14,387 bases of DNA from contig DLPA01000154.1 of assembly GCA_002479815.1 (NCBI GenBank), positions 10,014 through 24,400 on the forward strand, written 5' to 3'. Position numbers and translations under genes: made by a program. The DNA comes from a bacterium UBA7470 (GTDB lineage: Bacteria; Pseudomonadota; Gammaproteobacteria; Burkholderiales; Burkholderiaceae_C). Positions 1-6,113 of this stretch are shown one piece after another (the stretch's first letter is position 1; each line of letters starts with the position of its first letter). The notes beneath the pieces were generated by a model. It was given only the letters and a program-made list of their open reading frames with translations. It ran no database searches and was not told the DNA's origin.

Positions 1-514
1 CCACCGTCCACAGGGCAAAAGCCGGGTCAGCCGTCCATGCCAGCTTTTGCGACAGCAGCCCCAAATCGACCAGCCATTGGTTGATGACCCCGAATTGATC
101 GTGCAGCATCCAGCCCCACATCTTGGCCGAGACGATGGTGGGAATGGCCCACGGCACGAGCACCGCCGCCCGCACCCACGCGCGGCCTTTGAACTCTTGG
201 TTCAACAGCATCGCCACGCCCAGCCCGAGCAAGGTCTCCAGCGTCACCGACACCACCGAAAACTTCAGCGTGTTGACGATGGAACTGCCCCATTCGCTGG
301 CCCAAAAGCCATCGCTGTAGTTGGGGTTGGCAAACAGGCCGTACTCGCCGACGTAGTTCTCCCAACCCACGAACCGCGCGGCCTCCAGTTGGTTGATGTT
401 GGCATCGGTGAAGCTGAACCAAATCGTGCGGCCCAAAGGCCACAGCGCGACGACGGCCAGCACCACCAGCATGGGGCTTAAAAACAGCCAAGCGGTTTGT
501 GTGCGGTGCTGCAT
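1..514 (-). CDS. Sugar ABC transporter inner-membrane permease, MalF/ThuF-like (partial, 3' end missing)
   Basis: Translating the minus strand from the ATG at 514 gives 171 uninterrupted codons that run off the window edge. The protein starts MQHRTQTAWLFLSPML and has a first membrane segment at about residues 8-26. A periplasmic stretch containing FVGWENYVG (about 48-56) follows. A second segment lies at about 79-104 and a third at about 114-136 (WVRAAVLVPWAIPTIVSAKMW). The P-W-A-I-P-T pattern is typical of binding-protein-dependent sugar permeases of the MalF/UgpA type; the EAA coupling loop would lie beyond the window. It follows the binding-protein gene by 79 bases on the same strand, so it is probably the next cistron of the same operon. 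An in-frame stop lies four codons upstream of the ATG and no clear Shine-Dalgarno sequence is visible. The family call is firm; the exact sugar is inferred only from the neighbour. Confidence 0.9.
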   Translation of the reverse strand, partial: MQHRTQTAWLFLSPMLVVLAVVALWPLGRTIWFSFTDANINQLEAARFVGWENYVGEYGLFANPNYSDGFWASEWGSSIVNTLKFSVVSVTLETLLGLGVAMLLNQEFKGRAWVRAAVLVPWAIPTIVSAKMWGWMLHDQFGVINQWLVDLGLLSQKLAWTADPAFALWTV

Positions 515-543
515 AGGGGGTAGTCAGATAGGTATAAATCACC

Positions 544-584
544 ACTCAGCCCCGCCCCCTATTGGAAGAGGAGGCTGGCTGAGT
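544..584 (-). other. Intercistronic hairpin between binding-protein and permease genes
   Basis: ACTCAGCC (544-551) and GGCTGAGT (577-584) form a perfect 8-bp stem around a 25-base loop that is itself C-rich on one side and G/A-rich on the other. No U-run follows on the minus strand, so a full terminator is unlikely. The position, just after the binding-protein stop codon, matches where mal-type operons often carry a stem that stabilises the upstream mRNA and lowers permease expression. That role is an inference. Confidence 0.5.
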
Positions 585-593
585 CCTTGCAGA

Positions 594-1877
594 TCACCAC
601 TGGTTGCGTTTGACTTGTTTCAGCTTGGCTTCGAGCTTTTTCAGGCTGTCCTCGGCAGTGGCTTTGCCTGAGAGCACATCGTGCGTTGCGTTCCAGAAGG
701 CGGCGCTGACTTCGGGGTATTTCAAGCCTGTTGCGGTGGCGGGGCGGGGTACGGCGCTGGTGAACACGTCAAACAAGCTGCCAAAGAAGGGGTTGGCGGC
801 CAGCACGTCTTTGTCTTTGTACAAGGCGGCGATGGTGGGGTTGTAAGAGCCTTTGATGGCGCGTTCTTTTTGCACCTCGGGGCTGGTCATGTACATCACC
901 AAATCAGCCGCTGCATCGGCATTTTTGGAGTATTTGGACACTGCCAACTGCCAACCGCCCAGCGTGGCGGCGTGTTGACCATCCGCACCGCCTTTGGGCA
1001 GTGGGGCGACCCCGATCTTGCCCTTGACCTTGCTGTCAGCACCGTTGCCGAGCGACCACGCATAAGGCCAGTTGCGCATGAAGGCGGCATTGCCGTTTTG
1101 GAACACGCCACGCGCTTCTTCTTCGGCATAGTTCAACACGCCTTGCGGAGCGATGCTGCCCACCCAAGAGGCGGCCATTTTCAAAGCCTTGACGGCTTGG
1201 GGGTTGTTGACGGTGATGTCTCCCTTGTCGTTGACGATGTTGCCGCCTTTGTAGCTGCTGATCCACTCGACGGCATCGCAAGTCAAGCCCTCGTAGGCTT
1301 TGGCTTGGAAGACAAAGCCTTGAAAGTCGGCGTTGCCTGCGGCGCGTTCACCGTCTTGAATTTTTTTGGCAGCGGCGCTCAAGTCTTCCCAGGTCGCAGG
1401 GGCTTGCACGCCGTATTTGTCCAACAAATCTTTACGGTAGTACAGCAAACCGGCATCGGTGAACCACGGCATGGCCAGCAATTTGCCATCGACCGTGTTA
1501 TTGGCAACGATCGCAGGGAAGTGTTCTTTTTCAGCACCTTTGCTGTACTTTTTCAAGTCCACCAAATGGTCTTTGATGACACCGGGCCACACCACATCGA
1601 CGTTGATCACGTCCAAGTCGGCGGATTTGGCAGCGAACATCTGGCGGAACAAGGCCAAGATGTCCGTGGTCGAGTTGGGAATCGTGAAGAGCTTGACCTC
1701 GTGGCCTGATTTTTTGGCCCACTCAGCGGTGTGCTTTTTGCAAAACTCAAAATCTTGGCCGACCGAGCCGCAAGAAATGGTGATGGTGGCGGCTTGGGCG
1801 CTGCCAGCGGCAGCCAACAGCACGGGCACAGCGACGGCGGTCAGTGCCAGTTTGAAGGAAGAAAAGCGTGAGGTCAT
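594..1877 (-). CDS. Periplasmic sugar-binding protein of an ABC transporter (trehalose/maltose type)
   Basis: Extracellular solute-binding protein, family 1 (MalE-like), 427 residues, the usual length. A Sec signal peptide is clear: basic start MTSRFSSFK, hydrophobic core, then AQA before a probable cleavage near residue 29. The mature part contains DVVWPG (94-99), LLAMPWFTDAGLLYYRKDLL (133-152), FQAKAYEGLTCDAVEW (190-205), NWPYAW (269-274) and LGGWQLAVS (306-314). The AYEGLTCDAVEW block resembles ThuE and other trehalose/maltose-binding proteins, so an alpha-glucoside is the most likely ligand; this is not proven. Cys36, Cys46 and Cys200 could form a disulfide in the periplasm. An in-frame ATG lies upstream at 1940, but the ATG at 1877 is chosen because it has a Shine-Dalgarno GGAGA seven bases upstream and yields the signal peptide directly. 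The gene is preceded by a promoter with two LacI-type operators. Confidence 0.93.
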   Translation of the reverse strand: MTSRFSSFKLALTAVAVPVLLAAAGSAQAATITISCGSVGQDFEFCKKHTAEWAKKSGHEVKLFTIPNSTTDILALFRQMFAAKSADLDVINVDVVWPGVIKDHLVDLKKYSKGAEKEHFPAIVANNTVDGKLLAMPWFTDAGLLYYRKDLLDKYGVQAPATWEDLSAAAKKIQDGERAAGNADFQGFVFQAKAYEGLTCDAVEWISSYKGGNIVNDKGDITVNNPQAVKALKMAASWVGSIAPQGVLNYAEEEARGVFQNGNAAFMRNWPYAWSLGNGADSKVKGKIGVAPLPKGGADGQHAATLGGWQLAVSKYSKNADAAADLVMYMTSPEVQKERAIKGSYNPTIAALYKDKDVLAANPFFGSLFDVFTSAVPRPATATGLKYPEVSAAFWNATHDVLSGKATAEDSLKKLEAKLKQVKRNQW

Positions 1878-1956
1878 GAAAGTGTCTCCGGTTGCATGGA
1901 CTGATGGCGAAATGTGTGTGGGTTGAGCCATCAGCTGCACGAATTACACATTTCAT

Positions 1957-1968
1957 GCAAACGTTTGC
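1957..1968. promoter_or_regulatory. LacI-family operator O1 (binding-protein gene)
   Basis: Perfect palindrome GCAAACGTTTGC, extending to TGCAAACGTTTGCA at 1956-1969. It lies about 25-35 bases downstream of the predicted transcription start of the binding-protein gene, a road-block position. The core is the classic LacI/PurR-type operator with a central CG. The nearby LacI-family gene is the obvious candidate for the binding protein. Confidence 0.75.
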
Positions 1969-1997
1969 AAATAGGGTTTTTACCTAAAAATAAAGGA

Positions 1998-2026
1998 TTT
2001 ATATTTATTTATCAGATTTTATGCAA
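1998..2026 (-). promoter_or_regulatory. Sigma-70-type promoter of the sugar-binding-protein operon
   Basis: On the minus strand the sequence reads TTGCAT (2026-2021), a 17-base spacer, then TATAAA (2003-1998). That is a near-consensus pair at the optimal spacing, placing the start near 1991 and leaving a leader of about 115 bases. The -35 box overlaps operator O2, which suggests repression by promoter occlusion. Confidence 0.65.
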
Positions 2027-2034
2027 ATGTTTGC
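2023..2034. promoter_or_regulatory. LacI-family operator O2 (overlaps -35 box)
   Basis: GCAAATGTTTGC differs from O1 by one base, the central C being T. Its centre is 66 bases from that of O1 and it covers most of the predicted -35 hexamer. Two sites at this spacing could bind separate dimers or a looping tetramer. Confidence 0.7.
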
Positions 2035-2075
2035 GCTTTCCACCCCTGCATTGCACGGCTGTATTTAAAAATGAT

Positions 2076-2303
2076 AGTAAAAAAAGTGAGCTGCTCACGC
2101 AACAAAAAGTAGGCTTACAGCCAAATCAATATTTAAAATAGGCTAGAAAAATATAAAAAATCAGTTTGAAACTGATGGTAGAAGGCAAAAAACCGGCTGT
2201 TTTGTTTTTTGAAGGCTATTTTGCAAACAAAAGCAGTCAATAATCAAATTGAAATTGTCCCCAAGCGCCGTGATGCTTGCGTGAGCAGCTCACTTTTTTT
2301 ACT
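2076..2303. mobile_element. MITE-like inverted-repeat element, copy A (228 bp, non-coding)
   Basis: Bounded by a perfect 27-bp inverted repeat at 2076-2102 and 2277-2303. Each end consists of AGTAAAAAAA followed by GTGAGCTGCTCACGCAA, and the latter contains the near-palindrome GTGAGC-T-GCTCAC. The interior is AT-rich with no plausible reading frame. It carries a small perfect stem ATCAGTTT-G-AAACTGAT at 2160-2176. A second element of exactly the same length with the same ends lies at 7676-7903. TA sits at the left boundary (2075-2076) but the right boundary reads TC, so there is no clean target duplication here. There is no transposase, so any mobility would be supplied in trans. It lies between the porin terminator and the promoter of the binding-protein gene. 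A large REP/ERIC-like intergenic repeat is the alternative reading. Confidence 0.75.
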
Positions 2304-2311
2304 CTACTCTT

Positions 2312-2373
2312 AAAAGCAGGTGGGCGGGCCAGTGTTGCCGCCCTCTCACAAACGACAACACTGCCCGCCCTGC
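2312..2373 (-). terminator. Rho-independent terminator of the porin transcript
   Basis: On the minus strand an arm of 18 bases (2373-2356) pairs with an arm of 22 bases (2337-2316) through stems of 7, 6 and 5 base pairs separated by two small bulges, with an 18-base loop. TTTT follows immediately (2315-2312). The strong GC stem plus U-run downstream of the porin stop codon, in the right orientation, supports termination before the binding-protein promoter. Confidence 0.65.
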
Positions 2374-2378
2374 TTCTT

Positions 2379-2469
2379 CACCTTGGAGAAGGTGGGTCGT
2401 ACACCCCACGGTCAGAGGTGGTTGTTGACCGTGGCGTGCGAAGTCGGTTCGCCGCCCATAAGGGCGGCG
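2379..2469 (-). other. Cluster of three perfect hairpins in the porin 3' untranslated region
   Basis: Three consecutive perfect inverted repeats: CGCCGCCC/GGGCGGCG at 2450-2469 (8 bp, loop ATAA), CCACGGTCA/TGACCGTGG at 2406-2434 (9 bp, 11-base loop) and CACCTT/AAGGTG at 2379-2394 (6 bp, loop GGAG). None is followed by a U-run. They lie between the porin stop codon and the terminator, so the mRNA tail would be almost fully structured. Protection from 3' exonucleases or a processed 3'-UTR-derived RNA are possible roles, both inferred. Confidence 0.6.
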
Positions 2470-2475
2470 GCAACA

Positions 2476-3399
2476 TCAGAAGGCGTAGTTGATGCGCAGA
2501 CGCACAGCCGTCAGGCTGTCCACACCTGTGCCGGTGGAGTGGCTGATGGCGGGCGTGATGGTGGCGTTTTTCACGTTGAACAGCGGGAAGGTGTACGCGG
2601 CATACACCGTATTCACCTTGGTGTTGAGCAAGCTGTTGCGATCGTTGATGTAGCCGACGCCTGCGGCGCCGATCGTGCCGTTGATGCCAAATGAAGACGC
2701 ATTGAGTTTGCTGGCGCGTGCGTAGTTGACATTGACCGTGGTGTCTTTGTTCAGTGCATAGCCCACAGATACGCCAACCCCTGTCACGCTTGTCATGGCA
2801 CTGCCTTCGGTTTTGAAGGACTCTACGCCCAAGCGCACGGCCAAGGGGCCGCTGCTATAAACCAAGGTAGGACGCAGGCCATACGCCGATGCTGAGCCGT
2901 TTTTCTTGGTCGCAACGCCCAACTCCACCCGCAGACCAGGGGCTGCGTTCAGACCAATCACGGTGTGAATGCGACCGTCTTTCATGCGTCCGCGCAGGGC
3001 ATTGGCTTTGTAGCCGCTGGCCACGCCCACGCCTTCAACCACGGTGTCTTTGCCCAGTGGGAACAAATCGGCAGCTTCGTGGCGGCCCAGTTTCAAATCA
3101 GCCATGCTGTTGCCAAACTGTACCCAGGCATCGTCGATGGTCACAGAGTCGCCGGTCAAGGGAACGATCAGTGAGGCGCGCGCATTCACGAAATTGTCGC
3201 CCTGCTTCATCAATGCAGCGTTGGCATTGATTTCAACGCGACCACCCAATGAGGTATCGCTTTTGGTCATAGGGTTGCTTCTGGAGCTTTTGAACGTAGG
3301 GTCGGCTTCTAAGTTGGCATCGAAGGTCACCGCAGCCTGCGCAGCGGTCGCTGCCAACACCATCGCCGCAGCCATGCTGATTCGGGTTTGAGGGGTCAT
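2476..3399 (-). CDS. Outer-membrane porin, probably for sugar uptake
   Basis: 307 residues. A signal peptide spans residues 1-22 (MTPQTRISMAAAMVLAATAA then QA, cleavage likely after AQA). The mature part alternates hydrophobic and polar residues as in amphipathic beta strands, has Gly/Asn/Thr-rich turns, and ends RLRINYAF with the C-terminal Phe expected for recognition by the BAM assembly machinery. At 307 residues it is somewhat shorter than the usual 350-400 residues of Burkholderiales trimeric porins, so fewer strands or shorter loops are likely. The start is supported by GGAGA at 3406-3410, six bases upstream of the ATG. Position between a sugar-type LacI regulator and a sugar ABC transporter, with operators upstream, suggests passage of the same sugar across the outer membrane. 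The barrel call comes from pattern, not from recognition of a named family. Confidence 0.85.
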   Translation of the reverse strand: MTPQTRISMAAAMVLAATAAQAAVTFDANLEADPTFKSSRSNPMTKSDTSLGGRVEINANAALMKQGDNFVNARASLIVPLTGDSVTIDDAWVQFGNSMADLKLGRHEAADLFPLGKDTVVEGVGVASGYKANALRGRMKDGRIHTVIGLNAAPGLRVELGVATKKNGSASAYGLRPTLVYSSGPLAVRLGVESFKTEGSAMTSVTGVGVSVGYALNKDTTVNVNYARASKLNASSFGINGTIGAAGVGYINDRNSLLNTKVNTVYAAYTFPLFNVKNATITPAISHSTGTGVDSLTAVRLRINYAF

Positions 3400-3415
3400 G
3401 AGAGGTCTCCAAAGT

Positions 3416-3427
3416 TAAAACGTTTGC
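3416..3427. promoter_or_regulatory. LacI-family operator O3 (porin-proximal, imperfect)
   Basis: TAAAACGTTTGC has a perfect right half-site GTTTGC and a left half-site with two changes. It lies just upstream of the porin ribosome-binding site, inside the predicted leader. Confidence 0.5.
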
Positions 3428-3473
3428 AAAAAATTGTTCTGCAATGAAAAGCTATAAAAAAGATTGCTATCTG

Positions 3474-3502
3474 TTGATAACAAAAGATTTTTTTGAAAGC
3501 AA
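3474..3502 (-). promoter_or_regulatory. Candidate promoter of the porin gene
   Basis: On the minus strand TTGCTT (3502-3497), a 17-base A-tract-containing spacer, then TATCAA (3479-3474). Spacing is optimal but both boxes are only partial matches. The predicted start near 3467 falls between operators O3 and O4, which makes the arrangement plausible. Confidence 0.35.
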
Positions 3503-3534
3503 GAATGTTGCAGACAAGTGATTGGAAAGCAAAC

Positions 3535-3546
3535 GCAAACGTTTGC
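3535..3546. promoter_or_regulatory. LacI-family operator O4 (porin-distal)
   Basis: Perfect palindrome GCAAACGTTTGC, 119 bases centre-to-centre from O3 and upstream of the candidate porin promoter. The flank ACGCAAACGTTTGC matches the general PurR/LacI operator shape. The pair O3/O4 brackets the promoter as expected for repression by looping. Confidence 0.72.
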
Positions 3547-3596
3547 AGATTGGTGATTACCCTTAAATCAATTAATTTGATTAATGTGATCCGCCG

Positions 3597-3660
3597 AAAA
3601 AAGAACTTGTTCACCCACTGGACGGTCGTCTTTGTGGTTGTTGGGGGCCTTGGCAGTGGG
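3597..3660 (-). terminator. Possible terminator downstream of the LacI-family gene
   Basis: On the minus strand CCCACTG (3660-3654) can pair with CAGTGGG (3620-3614) over a 33-base loop. A short GAAC-AA-GTTC stem (3612-3603) and TTTTTT (3602-3597) follow. The stems are short or wide-looped, so this is only a moderate candidate; it lies in the correct place between the regulator and the porin promoter. Confidence 0.35.
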
Positions 3661-3692
3661 CGGGCGTGGCCTGCTGAGGGTGCGGTACGAAC

Positions 3693-4811
3693 TCATGGCG
3701 CGTGCGTGCCGTCCTCAACGCTGTCGCTGCTGCTTTCGCGCACCATCAACACGGTGGGCAAGACGGTCGAGTCAGGCCGCTGGCCTTGCAGCATGGCAAA
3801 CAAACCCTCCACCAACGCAAAGCCTGCCAAGTCAACCGGTTGGCGCACGGTGGTGATGCTGGGGTGGACATGACTCGCCATGGCCACATCATCGTAGCCC
3901 ACCACTTTGACGTGGTGGGGCACACGAATGCCACGCTCGGCCATGACTGCAATCGCATTGACGGCCATCACATCACTCACACAAAACAAGCCATCAAACT
4001 CAGGGGCTTGCGTCAGCCAAGACGCAAAACGCTGGCGGGTGTGGCCGGGTTCAAACGGGCTGTTGATTTCGAGTTGGGGTGCTGGCATAAGACCGCGTTC
4101 GGCGTGCGCACGCCGATAGCCTGCATGACGCAAATCGGCCTCGGGGTGTTGATGTTCACCCAAAAAAGCAATGCGCTGACAACCTTGCTCCAGCAGATGA
4201 CGGGTGGCGAGGTAGCCGCCCAACTCGTTATCTGTACCCACCACGGGGTAGAGCATAGAAGGCAAAGCAGCGCCCCACACCATCATGGGAACCCCGCGCA
4301 GCATGGGGGCATTCAAGTGATCGGGGTGGATGAATTGACCAATCACAATCACGCCCGCGGCTTGCCCGTTTTCAACCATGTGGGTGATGGTGTCGGGCTG
4401 TTCGGTGCTGGCGCGGGTGAGCAGCAGCGCGTAGCCTCGTTGATCGAGGGCATCGGCAATATGCCCCAACAGGCTCAAAATGAAGGGGTCGGAGATGCTT
4501 TGCAAGCGGTCCACCAAAATGCAGACTGCCACAGTTTTGACATCGCGCTTGCGCAAGCTGGCTGCACCGACATTGACTTGGTAATTCACCGAACGTGCCA
4601 ATTCGGTGATGCGGTCGCGGGTGGCGGCTGGAATGGCCGGATGACCGCTGAGCGCGCGGGATACGGTGGCAATAGATACCCCAGCCAGCCGGGCAATATC
4701 GCCCATTTGCATCCGTTTGGCGGGACGCAAGGGCGCAGAGGCAGAGGATGCCGACACATCGCTTGACGCTGCTGCGTGGGGGTCTGAAGGGCGTGAACGT
4801 GGAGAAGTCAT
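3693..4811 (-). CDS. LacI/GalR-family transcriptional regulator of the sugar-uptake genes
   Basis: 372 residues. An unusual Ser/Ala/Pro-rich N-terminal extension (1-33) precedes a typical LacI helix-turn-helix at about 37-57 (MGDIARLAGVSIATVSRALS). A hinge region follows near 80-90 (NVGAASLRKRD), then a periplasmic-binding-protein-like effector domain to the end, with FDGLFCVSDVMAVNAI, VVGYDDVAMASHVHPSITTVRQP and PTVLMVRESS as family landmarks. The family binds sugar or nucleotide ligands and usually represses nearby catabolic genes. Palindromes with core GCAAACGTTTGC upstream of the porin and binding-protein genes are the likely targets. No such site was found upstream of this gene, so autoregulation is not indicated. 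The ATG at 4811 is used; internal Met34 or Met36 would give the canonical family start, and no strong ribosome-binding site separates these options. It is divergent from the lol operon. Confidence 0.92.
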   Translation of the reverse strand: MTSPRSRPSDPHAAASSDVSASSASAPLRPAKRMQMGDIARLAGVSIATVSRALSGHPAIPAATRDRITELARSVNYQVNVGAASLRKRDVKTVAVCILVDRLQSISDPFILSLLGHIADALDQRGYALLLTRASTEQPDTITHMVENGQAAGVIVIGQFIHPDHLNAPMLRGVPMMVWGAALPSMLYPVVGTDNELGGYLATRHLLEQGCQRIAFLGEHQHPEADLRHAGYRRAHAERGLMPAPQLEINSPFEPGHTRQRFASWLTQAPEFDGLFCVSDVMAVNAIAVMAERGIRVPHHVKVVGYDDVAMASHVHPSITTVRQPVDLAGFALVEGLFAMLQGQRPDSTVLPTVLMVRESSSDSVEDGTHAP

Positions 4812-4862
4812 GCTTCATTATTTCATTGGGATGCCACAATCGAGATATTCACCGATGAATCT

Positions 4863-6113
4863 ATGAATCTTCCTTACGAACTCAGGCTGGGGTGGCGTTA
4901 CACCCGAGCGGGTCGCACGACTCGCAAAAATGGTTTCATCTCTTTCATCTCTGGCGTGTCGATGTTGGGCATTGCGCTGGGGGTGGCGGCGCTCATCATC
5001 GTTTTGAGCGTGATGAACGGCTTTCAGAAAGAAGTCCGCGACCGTATGTTGGGCGTGCTGGCGCACATCGAGGTGTTTGCTCCCGGCGGCGCAGCCCTGC
5101 CCGACTTGCCCCGCACCTTGGCCGAGGCAAAAGCGCATCCCCAAGTCATAGGCGCGGCGCCCTTCATTGCCGCGCAAGCCTTGATTGCACGCGGCGAGGA
5201 CATGAAAGGCGCGGTGGTGCGCGGTGTCGATCCGGCCCTAGAAGGCCAAGTGACGGATTTGTTTGCCAAAAACCCCGTGTTGGAGCGCCTGCAAGCGGGC
5301 GCGTTTGGGGTGGTGTTGGGCATCGACTTGGCCCGCAGCTTGGGCGTGCGCGAGGGCGATACCGTCACCCTCATTGCCCCCAGCGGGCAAATGACCCCTG
5401 CGGGTGTCGTGCCGCGCTTGAAGCAGATGCAGGTGGTGGGCACGTTTGATTCGGGCCACTACGAATACGACGCGGGGCTGGTGGTACTGCACCAAGACGA
5501 TGCCGCCAAGGTGTTCAGGCTGGAGGGGCCGACGGGTCTACGTCTGAAGTTGCAAGATTTGCACCAAGCGCCCCGTGTGGCGCATCAGTTGGTGCAGCAG
5601 TTGAGCGGGGATTTATTCGTTCGGGATTGGACGCGCACCAATCGCACTTGGTTTGCCGCGGTGCAGCTCGAAAAGCGCATGATGTTCATCATCTTGACGC
5701 TCATCGTTGCGGTGGCCGCCTTCAATTTGGTCAGCACTTTGGTGATGACGGTGACCGACAAGCGGGCCGACATCGCCATCCTCCGCACCCTAGGGGCCAG
5801 CCCGCGCAGCATCATGGCGGTGTTTGTGGTGCAGGGCGCGATGGTCGGCGTGATCGGCACCTGGGTCGGCTTGGCCTTGGGGCTGGGGGTGGCGTTTCAT
5901 GTCGATACCCTCGTGCCGGCATTGGAGCAGTTGCTGGGCGCGACCTTTTTGCCGCGTGATGTCTATCTCATCAGCCGCATGCCCAGCGACCCGCAGTCGG
6001 CAGACATCGTGCCCATTGCCCTCATCTCCTTGGTCTTGGCCTTTGTTGCCACCTTGTACCCCAGTTGGCGGGCCAGCCGTGTGAACCCAGCGGAGGCACT
6101 GCGCTATGAATAA
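4863..6113 (+). CDS. lolC: Lipoprotein-releasing ABC transporter permease, LolC/LolE (LolF) family
   Basis: 416 residues, the usual length. A transmembrane segment lies at about 30-50 after the conserved amphipathic start (ELRLGWRYTR, FISFISGVSMLGIALGVAAL, SVMNGFQKEVRDRM). A large periplasmic MacB-like domain spans about 52-270, and three further membrane segments lie near 273-297, 316-345 and 380-400, ending with NPAEALRYE. The family extracts mature outer-membrane lipoproteins from the inner membrane and passes them to LolA, powered by LolD. Only one permease gene is present next to lolD, so the complex is probably a homodimer of a LolF-like protein rather than LolC plus LolE; this follows from known single-permease systems and is inferred here. 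The gene overlaps lolD by 8 bases. There is no clear Shine-Dalgarno sequence; the start region is a tandem ATGAATCT repeat. Confidence 0.95.
   Translation: MNLPYELRLGWRYTRAGRTTRKNGFISFISGVSMLGIALGVAALIIVLSVMNGFQKEVRDRMLGVLAHIEVFAPGGAALPDLPRTLAEAKAHPQVIGAAPFIAAQALIARGEDMKGAVVRGVDPALEGQVTDLFAKNPVLERLQAGAFGVVLGIDLARSLGVREGDTVTLIAPSGQMTPAGVVPRLKQMQVVGTFDSGHYEYDAGLVVLHQDDAAKVFRLEGPTGLRLKLQDLHQAPRVAHQLVQQLSGDLFVRDWTRTNRTWFAAVQLEKRMMFIILTLIVAVAAFNLVSTLVMTVTDKRADIAILRTLGASPRSIMAVFVVQGAMVGVIGTWVGLALGLGVAFHVDTLVPALEQLLGATFLPRDVYLISRMPSDPQSADIVPIALISLVLAFVATLYPSWRASRVNPAEALRYE

Noticed and set aside
681..1709. Open frame of 342 codons on the plus strand
   Set aside because: It lies entirely antisense to the sugar-binding-protein gene, has low-complexity Gly/Val/His-rich composition and no recognisable domain; it is a GC-skew shadow.
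1914..2141. Short plus-strand frame whose product shares SKKSELLTQ with a frame at 7727-7987 on the minus strand
   Set aside because: The shared peptide is only the translation of the element terminal repeat; both frames end inside non-coding AT-rich sequence and have no start signals.
2223..2228. Extra GCAAAC half-site within element A
   Set aside because: There is no matching second half (followed by AAAAGC), so it does not form an operator.
3702..4766. Open frame of 354 codons on the plus strand
   Set aside because: It is antisense to the LacI-family gene over nearly its full length, rich in His, Gly and Gln, with no ribosome-binding site or known motif.
4812..4862. Divergent promoters for lacI and lolC in the 51-base gap
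   Set aside because: Promoters must exist nearby, but no pair of hexamers at reasonable spacing was convincing in either direction.
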